Shown in pieces: positions 25,037-34,138 of a DNA stretch of 64,000 nt. The translations under genes were made by a program, and so were the position numbers. Numbering within the stretch: position 1 is the stretch's first letter; the number at the start of each line of letters is the position of its first letter. The notes beneath the pieces are model-generated. The model was not told where the DNA came from, ran no database searches, and worked only from the letters and a program-made list of their open reading frames with translations. The stretch comes from Caldilineaceae bacterium (GTDB lineage Bacteria > Chloroflexota > Anaerolineae > Caldilineales > Caldilineaceae), in contig JAHBVF010000003.1 of the NCBI GenBank assembly GCA_019637685.1, positions 1 to 64,000 on the forward strand, given 5' to 3'.

Positions 25037-26734
25037 ATGTACACAGTCCACAGCAGTACCCCCCGGCGGGCAAAGCCGGGATTTGTCTGGCTTACATTAA
25101 TTCTTGTGTTTGGTCTGCTGCTGGGTGCGTGTGCCGCGCCCGCGGCCGCGCCGGCACCGGCCGCGGAGGCCCCAGCCAGCGACGCACCGGCTGCTGCCGA
25201 AGTGACCGCTGCCCCGGCAACAGAAGAACTGACCCGGGCCAATACACTCATCTTCGCTGCCGACGCCACTGATCTGATCTCTCTGGACCCCGCGGTGGCC
25301 TATGAGTTTGGCGGCATTCAGGTGGTGGGCAGCGTCTATGAGACGCTCGTCAGTTTCGAGCCGGGACAACCGGGTGTCAAGCCTCTGTTGGCTGAATCCT
25401 GGGATATTGAAGAAACCGACGAAGGCGCGACGATCATCTTTCATCTGAACCCGGCAGCGGTCTTTGCCAGCGGCAACCCCGTCACGGCGCAGGATGTCGC
25501 CTTCTCCTGGGCGCGGGCCATTGATCTGAACAAATCCCCCGCCTTCCTCTTCACAGATGTGGCTGGTCTGACCAAAGAGAGCTTCAGCGCGGTGGACGAC
25601 AGCACTTTTCATGTGAATCTGCCCGCCACCATCAGCCCGCCCGTCTTCCTGTCGGTCATCTCGTTCAGCCTGGCCGCGGTGGTGGAACAGGCCGTGGTAG
25701 AGGCCAATATGGGCGACGATATGGCCTCCACGTGGATGAACGACAACTCGGCAGGCAGCGGACCGTATGTGCTGAACGCCTGGGAGCGCAGCGCGCAGGT
25801 GGTGCTGGATGCCAACCCCAACTATTGGGGCACACCACCGGCTATGAAGCGGGTGATTATGCAAAACATCCCGGAACTAGCAAACCTGCAAGCGGCCATC
25901 GAGACCGGTGACGCCGACATTGTGCAGGACCTGGGACCCGAGCAGGCCGCCACCCTGGAAGGCAACCCGGATGTGAATCTCATTCAGGTGACCGACACAC
26001 TGTTGGCCTATGTGGGCATGAACGCCACAAAGCCACCCCTGGACAATCCCGACGTGCGCGAAGCGATTCGTTACGCCGTCAATTACGACGATATTGCTAC
26101 GCTGCTCAAAGGCAACGGCAAAATTGTACAGGAGATCATCCCCGAAGGCTTCCTGGGCTACACAGGCGTACAGCCCTTCAACCAGGACGTCGACAAGGCC
26201 AAGGAACTGCTGGCTAAGGCCGGTGTGGCCGAAGGCACAGAGATCGACTTTATGGTTCCCACAGGCACTGGCCCCGGCGGTCTGGAGTGGGGCATCCTGG
26301 GCGCCAAAATTCAGGCGGACCTGGCACTGGTCGGTCTGACAGTCAACATTCAGCAGTTGCAGACCTCTGAATTGCTCAACATCTATCGGGCACAGGGCGG
26401 CGAGCTGACGCTGATGAACTGGGGTCCCGACTTCCCGGACCCGGATGGCAATGCCACGCCCTTTGCCAACTGGGATGCCAAATCCCTGGCCTGGCGCAAC
26501 GACTGGAAGGACGCCACCGCCATTGATCTGTCCAAACAGGCCGCCCAAGCGGGCAGCACCGAAGAGCGCATCGCCCTCTATGCCGAGCTGGTGGATTATG
26601 TGCAGCACAACGGACCCTATGTGATGCTCTACCAGCCGATCCGTACCTTCGGCCTGCGCAGCAACATCACCGGCTTCACGTTTGATCCGTCGGACACACC
26701 GGGCATTACCTTCGCCAATATCGGGAAGAAATAG
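25037..26734 (+). CDS. Peptide/opine-type ABC importer binding lipoprotein (SBP family 5)
   Basis: The start at 25037 is chosen because AAGGAG lies 10 nt upstream and a signal peptide follows; the frame is open further up but without such signals. The product is 565 aa with lipobox LLGAC, an Ala/Pro-rich linker to about residue 50, then a DppA/OppA-type body: SLDPAVAYEFGG, the FHLNPAAVFASGNPVTAQDV region, and PDVREAIRYAVNYDDI. Family members capture peptides, nickel, opines or oligosaccharides outside the membrane and hand them to DppBC-type permeases, which follow here. A strong hairpin separates it from the permease genes, which would let the binding protein be made in excess. The substrate cannot be read from the sequence. 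Confidence 0.9.
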   Translation: MYTVHSSTPRRAKPGFVWLTLILVFGLLLGACAAPAAAPAPAAEAPASDAPAAAEVTAAPATEELTRANTLIFAADATDLISLDPAVAYEFGGIQVVGSVYETLVSFEPGQPGVKPLLAESWDIEETDEGATIIFHLNPAAVFASGNPVTAQDVAFSWARAIDLNKSPAFLFTDVAGLTKESFSAVDDSTFHVNLPATISPPVFLSVISFSLAAVVEQAVVEANMGDDMASTWMNDNSAGSGPYVLNAWERSAQVVLDANPNYWGTPPAMKRVIMQNIPELANLQAAIETGDADIVQDLGPEQAATLEGNPDVNLIQVTDTLLAYVGMNATKPPLDNPDVREAIRYAVNYDDIATLLKGNGKIVQEIIPEGFLGYTGVQPFNQDVDKAKELLAKAGVAEGTEIDFMVPTGTGPGGLEWGILGAKIQADLALVGLTVNIQQLQTSELLNIYRAQGGELTLMNWGPDFPDPDGNATPFANWDAKSLAWRNDWKDATAIDLSKQAAQAGSTEERIALYAELVDYVQHNGPYVMLYQPIRTFGLRSNITGFTFDPSDTPGITFANIGKK

Positions 26735-26770
26735 CTCTCTTCGTGTGGCAGTGATTCTGTTCAACGCCTG

Positions 26771-26832
26771 AGACGGCGGACGACGACGACAGACGGCCCA
26801 CTGGTTCGTTTGTCGTCCATCGTCCGCCGTCT
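26771..26832 (+). terminator. Intra-operon hairpin between binding protein and permease genes
   Basis: AGACGGCGGACG (26771-26782) pairs perfectly with 26821-26832, and GACGACA (26785-26791) with 26811-26817. The stem is built of the word GACGGCGGACGAC repeated with small changes. It lies 36 bp past the binding-protein stop and 40 bp before the permease start. It probably acts as a partial terminator or 3' stabiliser. Confidence 0.6.
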
Positions 26833-26871
26833 TCTTCCCGCTTCAATTCCACCTTCCGGGTACTGCCTTCT

Positions 26872-27879
26872 ATGCTCCGCTTTCTCCTCCGCCGCCTGAT
26901 TGGTCTTGTGCTGGTGATGGCCGGTGTGTCTGTGATTACTTTTGCCCTGGCCCAACTGGTCCCTGTGGACCCGGCTGCCGCGGCCTTGGGCCAGAACGCG
27001 CGGGAGGAACAAATCGCGGCCTATCGGACTGAATTGGGATTGGACCGCCCGGTCGTGGAGCAATATCTGCGCTATTTGGGCCGGGTGTTGCAGGGCGATC
27101 TGGGGAAATCGATCCGCACCCGCCGCCCGGTGGCCGACGATCTGCGGGACTTTCTGCCCGCGACGATTGAACTGTCCTTAGCCGCGCTGCTCGTCTCTCT
27201 CTTTCTGGGCGTACCCCTGGGGATGCTGGCCTCCTTGCGCCGCAACGGTCTGATGGACGCGGGCGCGCGCATCTTCGCGCTGGTGGGCGGATCCATGCCC
27301 ATTTTCTATGTGGGGCTGCTCGTCCTCGGCCTCTTCTATCGCCAACTGCGCTGGTTTCCCGGACCGGGACGGCTGGACGCAGTACTCAGTCCCCCCACCC
27401 AACTGACAGGGATGTATACGCTGGACGCCCTGTTGACCGGCAACTGGGCCATCTTTCAAAACAGCCTGGCCCATCTGATTCTGCCCGCGGCCACGCTGGG
27501 CTATTTTTCTACCGCGGTGCTGCTACGCATGACCCGCTCGGCCATGCTGGAGGTGCTGCAACAGGACTACGTGCGCACGGCCAAAGCCAAGGGGCTGGCC
27601 GGACAGGTCGTCATCTGGCGGCACGTGTTGAAGAATGCCCTGCCCCCTGTGTTGACCACAATGGGTATCACCTTTGGCAGCCTGCTCAGCGGCGCGGTGC
27701 TGACTGAGACGATCTTCAACTGGCCGGGGCTGGGCCGCTACGCCACCACATCGGTGACAACGCTGGACTTCCCCGCGGTGATGGGGGTGACACTGGTGGC
27801 GGCGATTGTCTACCCCATTGTCAACACGCTGGTGGACATCGGATATCGTTTTGTTGATCCACGAGTAGGGGTAGAATAG
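26872..27879 (+). CDS. DppB-like ABC permease
   Basis: A 335-aa membrane protein with the N-terminal signature of DppB/OppB permeases (first helix at about 7-29, then PVDPAAAALGQNA and YLGRVLQGDLGKSI) and about six transmembrane helices. The EAA loop that contacts the ATPase is visible at EVLQQDYVRTAKAKGLA, followed by the conserved HVLKNALPPVLT. It forms the translocation pore with the DppC-like protein encoded directly after it. The ribosome site is weak, and the start is fixed by family alignment. No ATPase gene is nearby. Confidence 0.92.
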   Translation: MLRFLLRRLIGLVLVMAGVSVITFALAQLVPVDPAAAALGQNAREEQIAAYRTELGLDRPVVEQYLRYLGRVLQGDLGKSIRTRRPVADDLRDFLPATIELSLAALLVSLFLGVPLGMLASLRRNGLMDAGARIFALVGGSMPIFYVGLLVLGLFYRQLRWFPGPGRLDAVLSPPTQLTGMYTLDALLTGNWAIFQNSLAHLILPAATLGYFSTAVLLRMTRSAMLEVLQQDYVRTAKAKGLAGQVVIWRHVLKNALPPVLTTMGITFGSLLSGAVLTETIFNWPGLGRYATTSVTTLDFPAVMGVTLVAAIVYPIVNTLVDIGYRFVDPRVGVE

Positions 27880-28737
27880 ATGGCGATTCGCACTACGGCC
27901 AGCGCACGCACAAAATTTTTCCGGGGCTTACTGAAGGACCCCACAATGCTGTTCGGGCTGGCCATGCTGGTTATGTTCACTTTTTTGGCCCTCTTTGCGC
28001 CTATCCTCAGCCCGGAGGACCCCATCCATCAGAACATTTCTGCCAGTCTGACTGCCCCCGGACCCGATTTTCTTTTGGGTACAGACAAACTGGGGCGGGA
28101 TATTCTCAGCCGCATACTCTTTGGGGCGCGTATTTCGCTCTTTGTGGGTCTGGCGGTGGTGGGCGGCGCGGGGTTGTTCGGTTCAGCGGTGGGGCTATTC
28201 GCTGGCTACACTCGCGGCTGGGCGGACGAAGTGTTGATGCGGGTGACAGATATCTTTTTCGCTTTCCCCAGCCTGATTCTGGCCATGGCGATTGCGGGCG
28301 CGCTGGGTCCCAGCCTGCGCAACGCGCTGATTGCGGTGGCGGTGGTGAGCTGGCCGGTCTATGCCCGGCTGATCCGGGGGCAGGTGCTTGTGCTGCGTGA
28401 ACAGGAGTTTGTGCAGGCGGCCAGGGCTATCGGCGCGCCCAGTCTGCGCATTGTTGTGCGCCATCTGCTGCCCAACACCCTTGCGCCGTTGCTGGTCCAG
28501 GCCAGCTTTGATATGGGCGCGGTGATTCTGAGTGTGGCCGGGCTTTCCTTCATCGGCTTTGGCGCGCAGCCGCCCACGCCAGAATGGGGTGTGATGATCA
28601 GCGAAGGGCGCAATTATATCACCACCCAGTGGTGGCTGACGGCAGTGCCCGCCGGCGCGATTCTGCTGCTGGTGGCAGCCTTCAATCTGATCGGGGACGG
28701 CTTGCGAGACCTGTTGGATCCGCGATTGAGGAAGTAG
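27880..28737 (+). CDS. DppC-like ABC permease
   Basis: A 285-aa permease whose ATG directly follows the stop of the DppB-like gene, so the two are translationally coupled. The DppC hallmarks are present: an N-terminal helix, GPDFLLGTDKLGRDILSRI, a six-helix core, the EAA loop EFVQAARAIGAPSLRI and the near-terminal FNLIGDGLRDLLDPRLRK. It pairs with the preceding permease to import the ligand of the family 5 binding protein. The operon ends after this gene at a perfect palindromic terminator. Confidence 0.93.
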   Translation: MAIRTTASARTKFFRGLLKDPTMLFGLAMLVMFTFLALFAPILSPEDPIHQNISASLTAPGPDFLLGTDKLGRDILSRILFGARISLFVGLAVVGGAGLFGSAVGLFAGYTRGWADEVLMRVTDIFFAFPSLILAMAIAGALGPSLRNALIAVAVVSWPVYARLIRGQVLVLREQEFVQAARAIGAPSLRIVVRHLLPNTLAPLLVQASFDMGAVILSVAGLSFIGFGAQPPTPEWGVMISEGRNYITTQWWLTAVPAGAILLLVAAFNLIGDGLRDLLDPRLRK

Positions 28738-28781
28738 AGAAGAAAGCAGCCACTGATAAACGCTGATGAACACGGATAGAG

Positions 28782-28835
28782 AGAGATAGAAAAGGCCCGG
28801 TTTCGGATATCCGAAACCGGGCCTTTTCTATCTCT
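28782..28835. terminator. Bidirectional terminator between two convergent importer operons
   Basis: A perfect 54-bp palindrome with 27-bp arms and no separate loop (centre between 28808 and 28809). The GC-rich core GGCCCGGTTTCGG is flanked by AAAA on one side and TTTT on the other, so each strand reads as a stem followed by T. It lies between the stops at 28737 (plus) and 28890 (minus) and can end transcription from both sides. Confidence 0.88.
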
Positions 28836-28889
28836 GGCGTCATCAAGTATGCGTTCTCTATACCCATCCGCGGCTGAAGTCTTCCCGCA

Positions 28890-29792
28890 TTAGTCCCGCA
28901 GTTGGGGGTCCAAGGCGTCGCGCAGACCATCGCCCAGAAGGTTGAAACCCAGCACTGTGAACATAATCGCCAGGCCGGGGAAGAGCACCATATGGGGCGA
29001 CTGGCGCAGGAAGGGCGTGCCGTCGGCGATCATCGCGCCCCATTCGGGCGCGGGTGGCTGCGCGCCCAGGCCCAGGAAGCCCAAAGCCGCGGCAAAGAGA
29101 ATCGCGCCGCCCACGCCCAACGTCACCTGGACGATAATCGGCGAGAGGCTGTTGGGCAGGATGTGCAGAAACATAATGCGCCGATCCCGCACGCCCACCA
29201 TTCGGGCCGCTTCCACATAATCCCGCTCGCGCACGGAGAGGACGATAGAACGCACCACGCGCGCGTAGCCAGGCACGCCCACAATTGCCACCGCAATGAT
29301 TGTATTGGTCAGGCTCGCCCCGCGCACAGCCACAATCGCAATCGCCAGCAAAATAGCCGGGAAAGCCAAGAGTACATCCATCACACGCATAATAACGGAA
29401 TCAAACCAGCCGCCGAAATAGCCGGCAGACAGCCCAAGAATTGTCCCCACGCCGCCGGAAAAGAACACAACCACAAAGCCGATGGTCAGGGAGATGCGCG
29501 TGCCGTGGATGATGCGGCGGAACATATCCCGGCCCAAACGATCCGCGCCGAAGTAGTGTTGCAGGGAAGGCGCGGCCCGCGACTCAGCCAGATTGGAGTC
29601 GATTGTCGGGTCATACGGGTTGACGACGGGGGCCAGCAGTCCGATCAAAATAATCAAGCCGGTGATTGTGATGCCCACCCGGCCATTCCAACTGGAGATC
29701 AGCCGGCGCCATGCATCGCTGAAGAGGCTACGCGGCGGGCGAGAAGCCAGAGTAGGTGTGGTTTGTGGCGCAAGAGCCGTGTCAACGGTCAT
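28890..29792 (-). CDS. DppC-like ABC permease, second system
   Basis: A 300-aa permease with the family pattern: a hydrophilic N-terminus, a first helix at about 38-58, HYFGADRLGRDMFRRIIHG, an EAA loop at YVEAARMVGVRDRRI and the terminal FNLLGDGLRDALDPQLRD. The start is supported by GGGGAGA just upstream. It is the last gene of a minus-strand operon (binding protein, DppB-like, DppC-like). It is clearly diverged from the DppC-like protein of the convergent operon, so this is not a recent duplication. No ATPase is encoded nearby. Confidence 0.93.
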   Translation of the reverse strand: MTVDTALAPQTTPTLASRPPRSLFSDAWRRLISSWNGRVGITITGLIILIGLLAPVVNPYDPTIDSNLAESRAAPSLQHYFGADRLGRDMFRRIIHGTRISLTIGFVVVFFSGGVGTILGLSAGYFGGWFDSVIMRVMDVLLAFPAILLAIAIVAVRGASLTNTIIAVAIVGVPGYARVVRSIVLSVRERDYVEAARMVGVRDRRIMFLHILPNSLSPIIVQVTLGVGGAILFAAALGFLGLGAQPPAPEWGAMIADGTPFLRQSPHMVLFPGLAIMFTVLGFNLLGDGLRDALDPQLRD

Positions 29793-29823
29793 TCATTTTC
29801 TCCCCAAAAATGGCGGGCACAGG

Positions 29824-30828
29824 TCAACTATAACGAATCCGTGGGTCCAGGTAAGCGTAGGAAATATCGACCAGCAGATTGACAAAGACATAAATGGTGG
29901 CGCTGACCAGGACAGCCCCCTGCACAATCGGATAGTCACGCCCCTGAATAGCCCGGTACGTCCACAGCCCCATCCCTGGCCAGGAAAAGATCGTCTCTGT
30001 CAGCAGCGCGCCGCCCAGCAACCCGCCCAACTGCAAACCTAGCACAGTCACAATGGGCAACAGCGCGTTTTTCAGGGCGTGGCGGATGACCACAATACGA
30101 TTGGCCAGTCCTTTGGCCCGGGCGGTGCGTACATAATCCTGCTGCAACACTTCCAGCATACTGGCACGCGTCAGCCGCGCCAATATGGGCATAATAACTG
30201 TGCTGAGGACGATACTGGGCAGGAGCAGATGCCAGACGGCATTGCGAAAGAGGGCCATATCTCCATCCAGCAATGTATCGATGAGCATAAAACCCGTGTG
30301 CCGCTCCAGCGTGAACGCGACATCCAGACGGGCGCTGGGCGGGAATATCTGCCGGTTCACGGCAAAGGCATAGATCAGAATTAACGCCAGCCAATAGATG
30401 GGCATAGAGACACCCAATAGCGCGCCAAAGGTGGAGACGACATCCAGCCAGGTATTACGCCGCAGAGCCGAGAGGATGCCGATGGCAATACCCACAATCA
30501 TTCCCAATATCATCCCAGCCACGACCATTTCGATGGTGGCAGCCAGACGGGTTTTGAGTTCGCCCATGACCGACGTGCGGTTGATAATGGATTTGCCCAA
30601 ATCGCCGCGCAGAATCTTCCCCATCCATTCCACATACTGGACGGTAATCGGGCGATTGAAGCCCATCTCTTCCCGCACCCGTTCGATATCCTCCACCCGC
30701 GCCTTTTCGCCCAGCATAATGATCACAGGATCGCCTGGAATCAGACGGATGAGAGAAAAAACAACGATAGAGACGCCCAACAGAACGGGAATCAACGAAA
30801 TCAGGCGGCGGGCAATGTATTGAGCCAC
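29824..30828 (-). CDS. DppB-like ABC permease, second system
   Basis: A 334-aa permease beginning at a GTG (30826-30828) with GGGAG 8 nt upstream. N-terminal helix at about 9-31, then the DppB motifs LIPGDPVIIMLGEKA and WMGKILRGDLGKSI. Six predicted helices, an EAA loop at EVLQQDYVRTARAKGLANR and the end LVDISYAYLDPRIRYS. It forms the pore with the DppC-like protein encoded 31 bp downstream. A weak hairpin separates it from the upstream binding-protein gene. Confidence 0.93.
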   Translation of the reverse strand: MAQYIARRLISLIPVLLGVSIVVFSLIRLIPGDPVIIMLGEKARVEDIERVREEMGFNRPITVQYVEWMGKILRGDLGKSIINRTSVMGELKTRLAATIEMVVAGMILGMIVGIAIGILSALRRNTWLDVVSTFGALLGVSMPIYWLALILIYAFAVNRQIFPPSARLDVAFTLERHTGFMLIDTLLDGDMALFRNAVWHLLLPSIVLSTVIMPILARLTRASMLEVLQQDYVRTARAKGLANRIVVIRHALKNALLPIVTVLGLQLGGLLGGALLTETIFSWPGMGLWTYRAIQGRDYPIVQGAVLVSATIYVFVNLLVDISYAYLDPRIRYS

Positions 30829-30857
30829 AGTCCAAACTCCCTACACGAAGGATAGTA

Positions 30858-30888
30858 GGGAGTAGCCTCAGTGCAGACGGCTACCCCC
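30858..30888 (-). terminator. Weak hairpin between binding-protein and permease genes
   Basis: Ten-bp arms with one mismatch (30858-30867 and 30879-30888, core GTAGCC/GGCTAC) and an 11-nt loop. It lies downstream of the family 5 binding-protein stop on the minus strand and just before the DppB-like start. The layout mirrors the hairpin of the convergent importer operon. Confidence 0.45.
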
Positions 30889-30962
30889 CACTGCCTGTCT
30901 TAGTAATGAGCAATCAGTTATAGGCAAACATCACCCGCTGATTACTGTTCGCCAACGACCGT

Positions 30963-32624
30963 TTACTTGCTAATCCACAGGTTCTCGTACCAGGATCGGA
31001 AGACAACAGGCGTATAGCCCTTGACTTCGTTTCGGAAGGCGAGGGTGCCGGTTGTCCATACCACTGGAATCCGGGCCACATCCTCATGAACGATGGATTC
31101 AGCTTCCTGATAGATTTTCTCGCGCTTGGCCGGATCAGCTTCAAGTCGTCCATCAATGATCAGCTGGGCCAATGTATCGTTGTCATAGCAATCTTCGGCA
31201 TTGGGTTCGCCTACGGGATGTGCGAAGTGATAGCCGATGTAGTTGTCCGGGTCGCCATTGTCAGAACCCCAGCCCAACATCCACATGGGGAACTTGCCCA
31301 AGTTGCGGTCGTCCAGATAGGCACCCCAATCTTCGGTCTGCAGACTGACTTTGATGCCCACCTTGGCCAAATCAACAGCAATGGCTTCGCCGATGGCTTT
31401 GGAGTCCGGGAAGTAGCCGCGGATGACCGGGATATACCAGAAGTCGGTCTCGAAACCGTCGGGCAGACCAGCCTGGGCCAGCAGTTCTTTTGCCAGTTCC
31501 GGGTTGTATTCCCACGGCTTGATGTCGGGATTGGAACCGAGAATGGCTGGCGGCTGGAAGGAACCGGCGGCCTCGCCAAAGTCCCCGTAGAAAGGAGCGA
31601 TGAGCGCGCCCCAGTTGACCGCGTGGGCAATGGCCTGACGTACTTCCAGCTTGTCAAAAGGCTCGATACATTGCTGGAAGGCAATATACCCCGTGCTCGT
31701 CGCGGGCGTCGTGTACACAGTAATGCCCGGGTCTGCCTCGGCGGCCGGCAGATCAGTCTGGGCCAGATCAGCCTGGTGAATTGTGCCAGCCTGGAGTTCG
31801 GCAAAACGGGCTGAATTGTCCGGGATGGATCGGAAGATCAGCTTGTCCAGCTTGGGGCCATCGCCCCACCAGTTCTCGTTCTTTTCCAGCACAATGCGGT
31901 CATCAGGGATCCATTCGACGAATTTGAAGGCCCCCGTGCCGACACTGCCGCCAGCCGGCGTGCCATAATCTTCGCCCTGCTCCATCACAGCCGTGGGGCT
32001 ATTGATGCCAAAGGTGAAGCCCAACGCCAGTTTGGTCAACAGCAGACCGGTGGGCGCCGACAGTTTGATTTCGATGGTGTAGTCGTCAATAACATTGACT
32101 TCTTCCATGGCCAGGTCTGTGCCAAATTCGGTGTCGTAGTACTCGAAGACACGGCCAAAACGCCACTCGTTGTCCGGGTCACGCCAACGGTCCATATTCC
32201 ATTTGACAGCTTCAGCGTTGAAAGGTGTGCCATCGTGGAAGGTCACACCGTGGCGCAGATGGAATGTCCAAGTCTGGCTGTCCTCGGTTTCCCAGGACTC
32301 AGCCAGCCAGGGAATGGGCTTGGTGGAGGTTCCCTCCAGACGAACCAGCGGCTCGATAATCTCGTTGATGACACGGGCCGATTCGCCGTCGGTCACTGTG
32401 CCATTGTCCAGAGATACGGAATCGCCGCCGCGACCGACGATCATTGTGCCGCCAGATTCAGCCGCGTGTTCTTCGCCGGCCGGTTCTGCGGTGGCGGCTG
32501 CTTCGGCCGCGGGGGCTGCTGCTTCCCCACCGGCCGCGGGCGCAGCCGGCGCAGGGGCCGGGCAGGCAGCCAACAGCATAGCCAGAATCATTAGTACTGA
32601 TAGGATAGAGAAACTTCTTCGCAT
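30963..32624 (-). CDS. Family 5 ABC binding lipoprotein, second system
   Basis: A 553-aa product with signal peptide and lipobox LLAAC (Cys21), an Ala/Glu-rich linker to about residue 60, then the DppA-like body: GESARVINEIIEPLVRLEG, FHLRHGVTFHDGTPFNAEAV and KLEVRQAIAHAVNWGALI. The start is supported by GAGGAG upstream. It collects an extracellular solute for the DppB/DppC-like permeases encoded downstream. FHDGTPFNAEAVKWN is typical of peptide/oligosaccharide binders, but the ligand is not predictable here. It is preceded on the same strand by an M24 peptidase gene, which would fit a peptide or imino-acid substrate. Confidence 0.92.
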   Translation of the reverse strand: MRRSFSILSVLMILAMLLAACPAPAPAAPAAGGEAAAPAAEAAATAEPAGEEHAAESGGTMIVGRGGDSVSLDNGTVTDGESARVINEIIEPLVRLEGTSTKPIPWLAESWETEDSQTWTFHLRHGVTFHDGTPFNAEAVKWNMDRWRDPDNEWRFGRVFEYYDTEFGTDLAMEEVNVIDDYTIEIKLSAPTGLLLTKLALGFTFGINSPTAVMEQGEDYGTPAGGSVGTGAFKFVEWIPDDRIVLEKNENWWGDGPKLDKLIFRSIPDNSARFAELQAGTIHQADLAQTDLPAAEADPGITVYTTPATSTGYIAFQQCIEPFDKLEVRQAIAHAVNWGALIAPFYGDFGEAAGSFQPPAILGSNPDIKPWEYNPELAKELLAQAGLPDGFETDFWYIPVIRGYFPDSKAIGEAIAVDLAKVGIKVSLQTEDWGAYLDDRNLGKFPMWMLGWGSDNGDPDNYIGYHFAHPVGEPNAEDCYDNDTLAQLIIDGRLEADPAKREKIYQEAESIVHEDVARIPVVWTTGTLAFRNEVKGYTPVVFRSWYENLWISK

Positions 32625-32742
32625 ACAGAACTCTCCTCACTTTGAAATAAACACCAAATAGGATTGGATTGTCGGCCGGACCAGGCCGCTTTTTGTGGAC
32701 CACGCCTCCTTTCTGGTTCGGGGAATTTTTGGTTGGGGTACG

Positions 32743-33978
32743 TTATGCCAGAATCGGGATGACTTCGGTTTGCAAGGGCAGGGTTGTCACTTCCACCCGG
32801 TCAGCGTGCATCAGACAGTTGATTTCGCTGCGGATGCCCAGCCCTTTGGCCTGGGGGCTGTCGTCAAAATTGAAATCGGGCATATAAATACCCGGTTCAA
32901 CTGTGAACATCAGATTGGGGATCAGTTGGCGACGATCCTGGGTTTCCAGATTGTCAATGTTGGCCCCGATCCAGTGGCCGGTGGGTCCCAGGCTGTGGCC
33001 CGTGCGGTGCAGGATGAACTCGCCGTAGCCAGCGTCGATGATGACTTTGCGGGCCGCGTCGTCGGCCATATAGCCATAGGCGGGTTGGCCCGCGTCCATC
33101 CGCGCCTGAATGTGGCGCACTGTCGCGTCCCGTGCCTGGGCCACCACATCAAAAACCTGGCGCATTTTGACGGGCACTTCCGCGCCGCAATAGGCTGTCC
33201 AGGTGATATCAGCAAAGGAATCGTCGGGGTTGGCAGTCTCCCGGCTCCACAGATCGATCAGCACGGCATCACCTTTGTGGATTAGACTGTGGTGGGCCTC
33301 GCTGGAAATGTAGTGGGGATCCGCCGCGTTTGCGTTGACCGAACAAAGAGAGGTTATACCTGTTTGCAGTCCAATCGCGGCCAGTTGCTCATTGATAAAA
33401 CACTGCACATCGAACTCAGTCACATCCTGTCCGTCGCGCAGACGCTGACCGATGAAGGCAAAGGCGGCATCTTTTACAGTCAGACATCCGGCTGCGGCCC
33501 GGCGATGGCCTGCAATCTGTTCGGCAGAGAGTACAGCAGTCATTTGCTGCACCAGATCGCCGCTGCTGACGATCTCAGCCCCGGTCGTCTCCCGCACCAG
33601 TTCGATGACGCCGCCATCCACTGTGCTGACATAAGGCAGGGCGTTGCGCGGGCTATATTCCATCGCGATACGCAGGGGGCGGGCCGCGGGCGCGCCCACC
33701 AGTTTGGGCAGGGCAGCCTCCATTGCCTCCCAGCCCACATAGCGGGTCATCTCCCCAGCCATATCCGCGGGCAGGTCCACAAACATATGGGTTTCAATGG
33801 CGTGAACCAGCCAGCGGGGCGTTCCCCGCGCGGGAATCCAGCAGAACCAACGGCGACTGCCCGAATGAGCCAACCCGGAAACAGAGCGGGCAATTGGGTT
33901 CTGATTGCGGAAGCTATAGACCAGCCAGCCATCGATCTTCTGTTCAACCAAGTATTCCTGTATTTCGGAGAGATTCAC
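32743..33978 (-). CDS. M24-family metallopeptidase (Xaa-Pro aminopeptidase-like)
   Basis: The start is set at a GTG (33976-33978) with GGCAGG upstream, giving 411 aa. The longer frame to 34134 adds 52 residues that look non-coding and would cross a terminator. The N-terminal creatinase-like domain (about 1-170) is followed by a pita-bread domain. Expected metal ligands are visible: Asp in VLIDLWSRETANPDD and FADITWT, His in HRTGHSLG, Glu in MFTVEPGIYMPD and Glu in GIRSEINCLM. Family members cleave X-Pro peptides or related amide bonds in the cytoplasm with two metal ions. It could be the last gene of the leftward catabolic operon, or serve the peptide importer encoded just downstream. Confidence 0.88.
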   Translation of the reverse strand: MNLSEIQEYLVEQKIDGWLVYSFRNQNPIARSVSGLAHSGSRRWFCWIPARGTPRWLVHAIETHMFVDLPADMAGEMTRYVGWEAMEAALPKLVGAPAARPLRIAMEYSPRNALPYVSTVDGGVIELVRETTGAEIVSSGDLVQQMTAVLSAEQIAGHRRAAAGCLTVKDAAFAFIGQRLRDGQDVTEFDVQCFINEQLAAIGLQTGITSLCSVNANAADPHYISSEAHHSLIHKGDAVLIDLWSRETANPDDSFADITWTAYCGAEVPVKMRQVFDVVAQARDATVRHIQARMDAGQPAYGYMADDAARKVIIDAGYGEFILHRTGHSLGPTGHWIGANIDNLETQDRRQLIPNLMFTVEPGIYMPDFNFDDSPQAKGLGIRSEINCLMHADRVEVTTLPLQTEVIPILA

Positions 33979-34078
33979 TATATACCTGCCAAATAGGAGA
34001 GGGGTTTGTACGTGCCAGTATAGTATGACATAGGTTGCCAAATTCGTCCATCTCGCCAACCCTATGCACATACAGTAG

Positions 34079-34110
34079 AGGCAGAGGCGCGTATGAACGC
34101 GCCTCTGCCT
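34079..34110 (-). terminator. Terminator after the enolase-superfamily gene
   Basis: Perfect 14-bp arms (34079-34092 and 34097-34110, AGGCAGAGGCGCGT) with a 4-nt loop, 28 bp past the stop of the enolase-superfamily gene on the minus strand. No T-tract is evident. It separates that gene from the M24 peptidase gene. Confidence 0.7.
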
Positions 34111-34138
34111 GTCACAAATCTCGGTTTGCCGCAATCCT

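Noticed and set aside
28782-28835. The 54-bp palindrome as a phage or plasmid attachment or resolution site
   Set aside because: Its position between two convergent operon ends and the A/T flanks of a GC stem fit a bidirectional terminator, and no recombinase gene is present.
33979-34134. Longer M24 peptidase with a start at 34134
   Set aside because: The extension crosses the terminator of the enolase-superfamily gene and lacks family similarity; a GTG with a ribosome site starts the conserved part.
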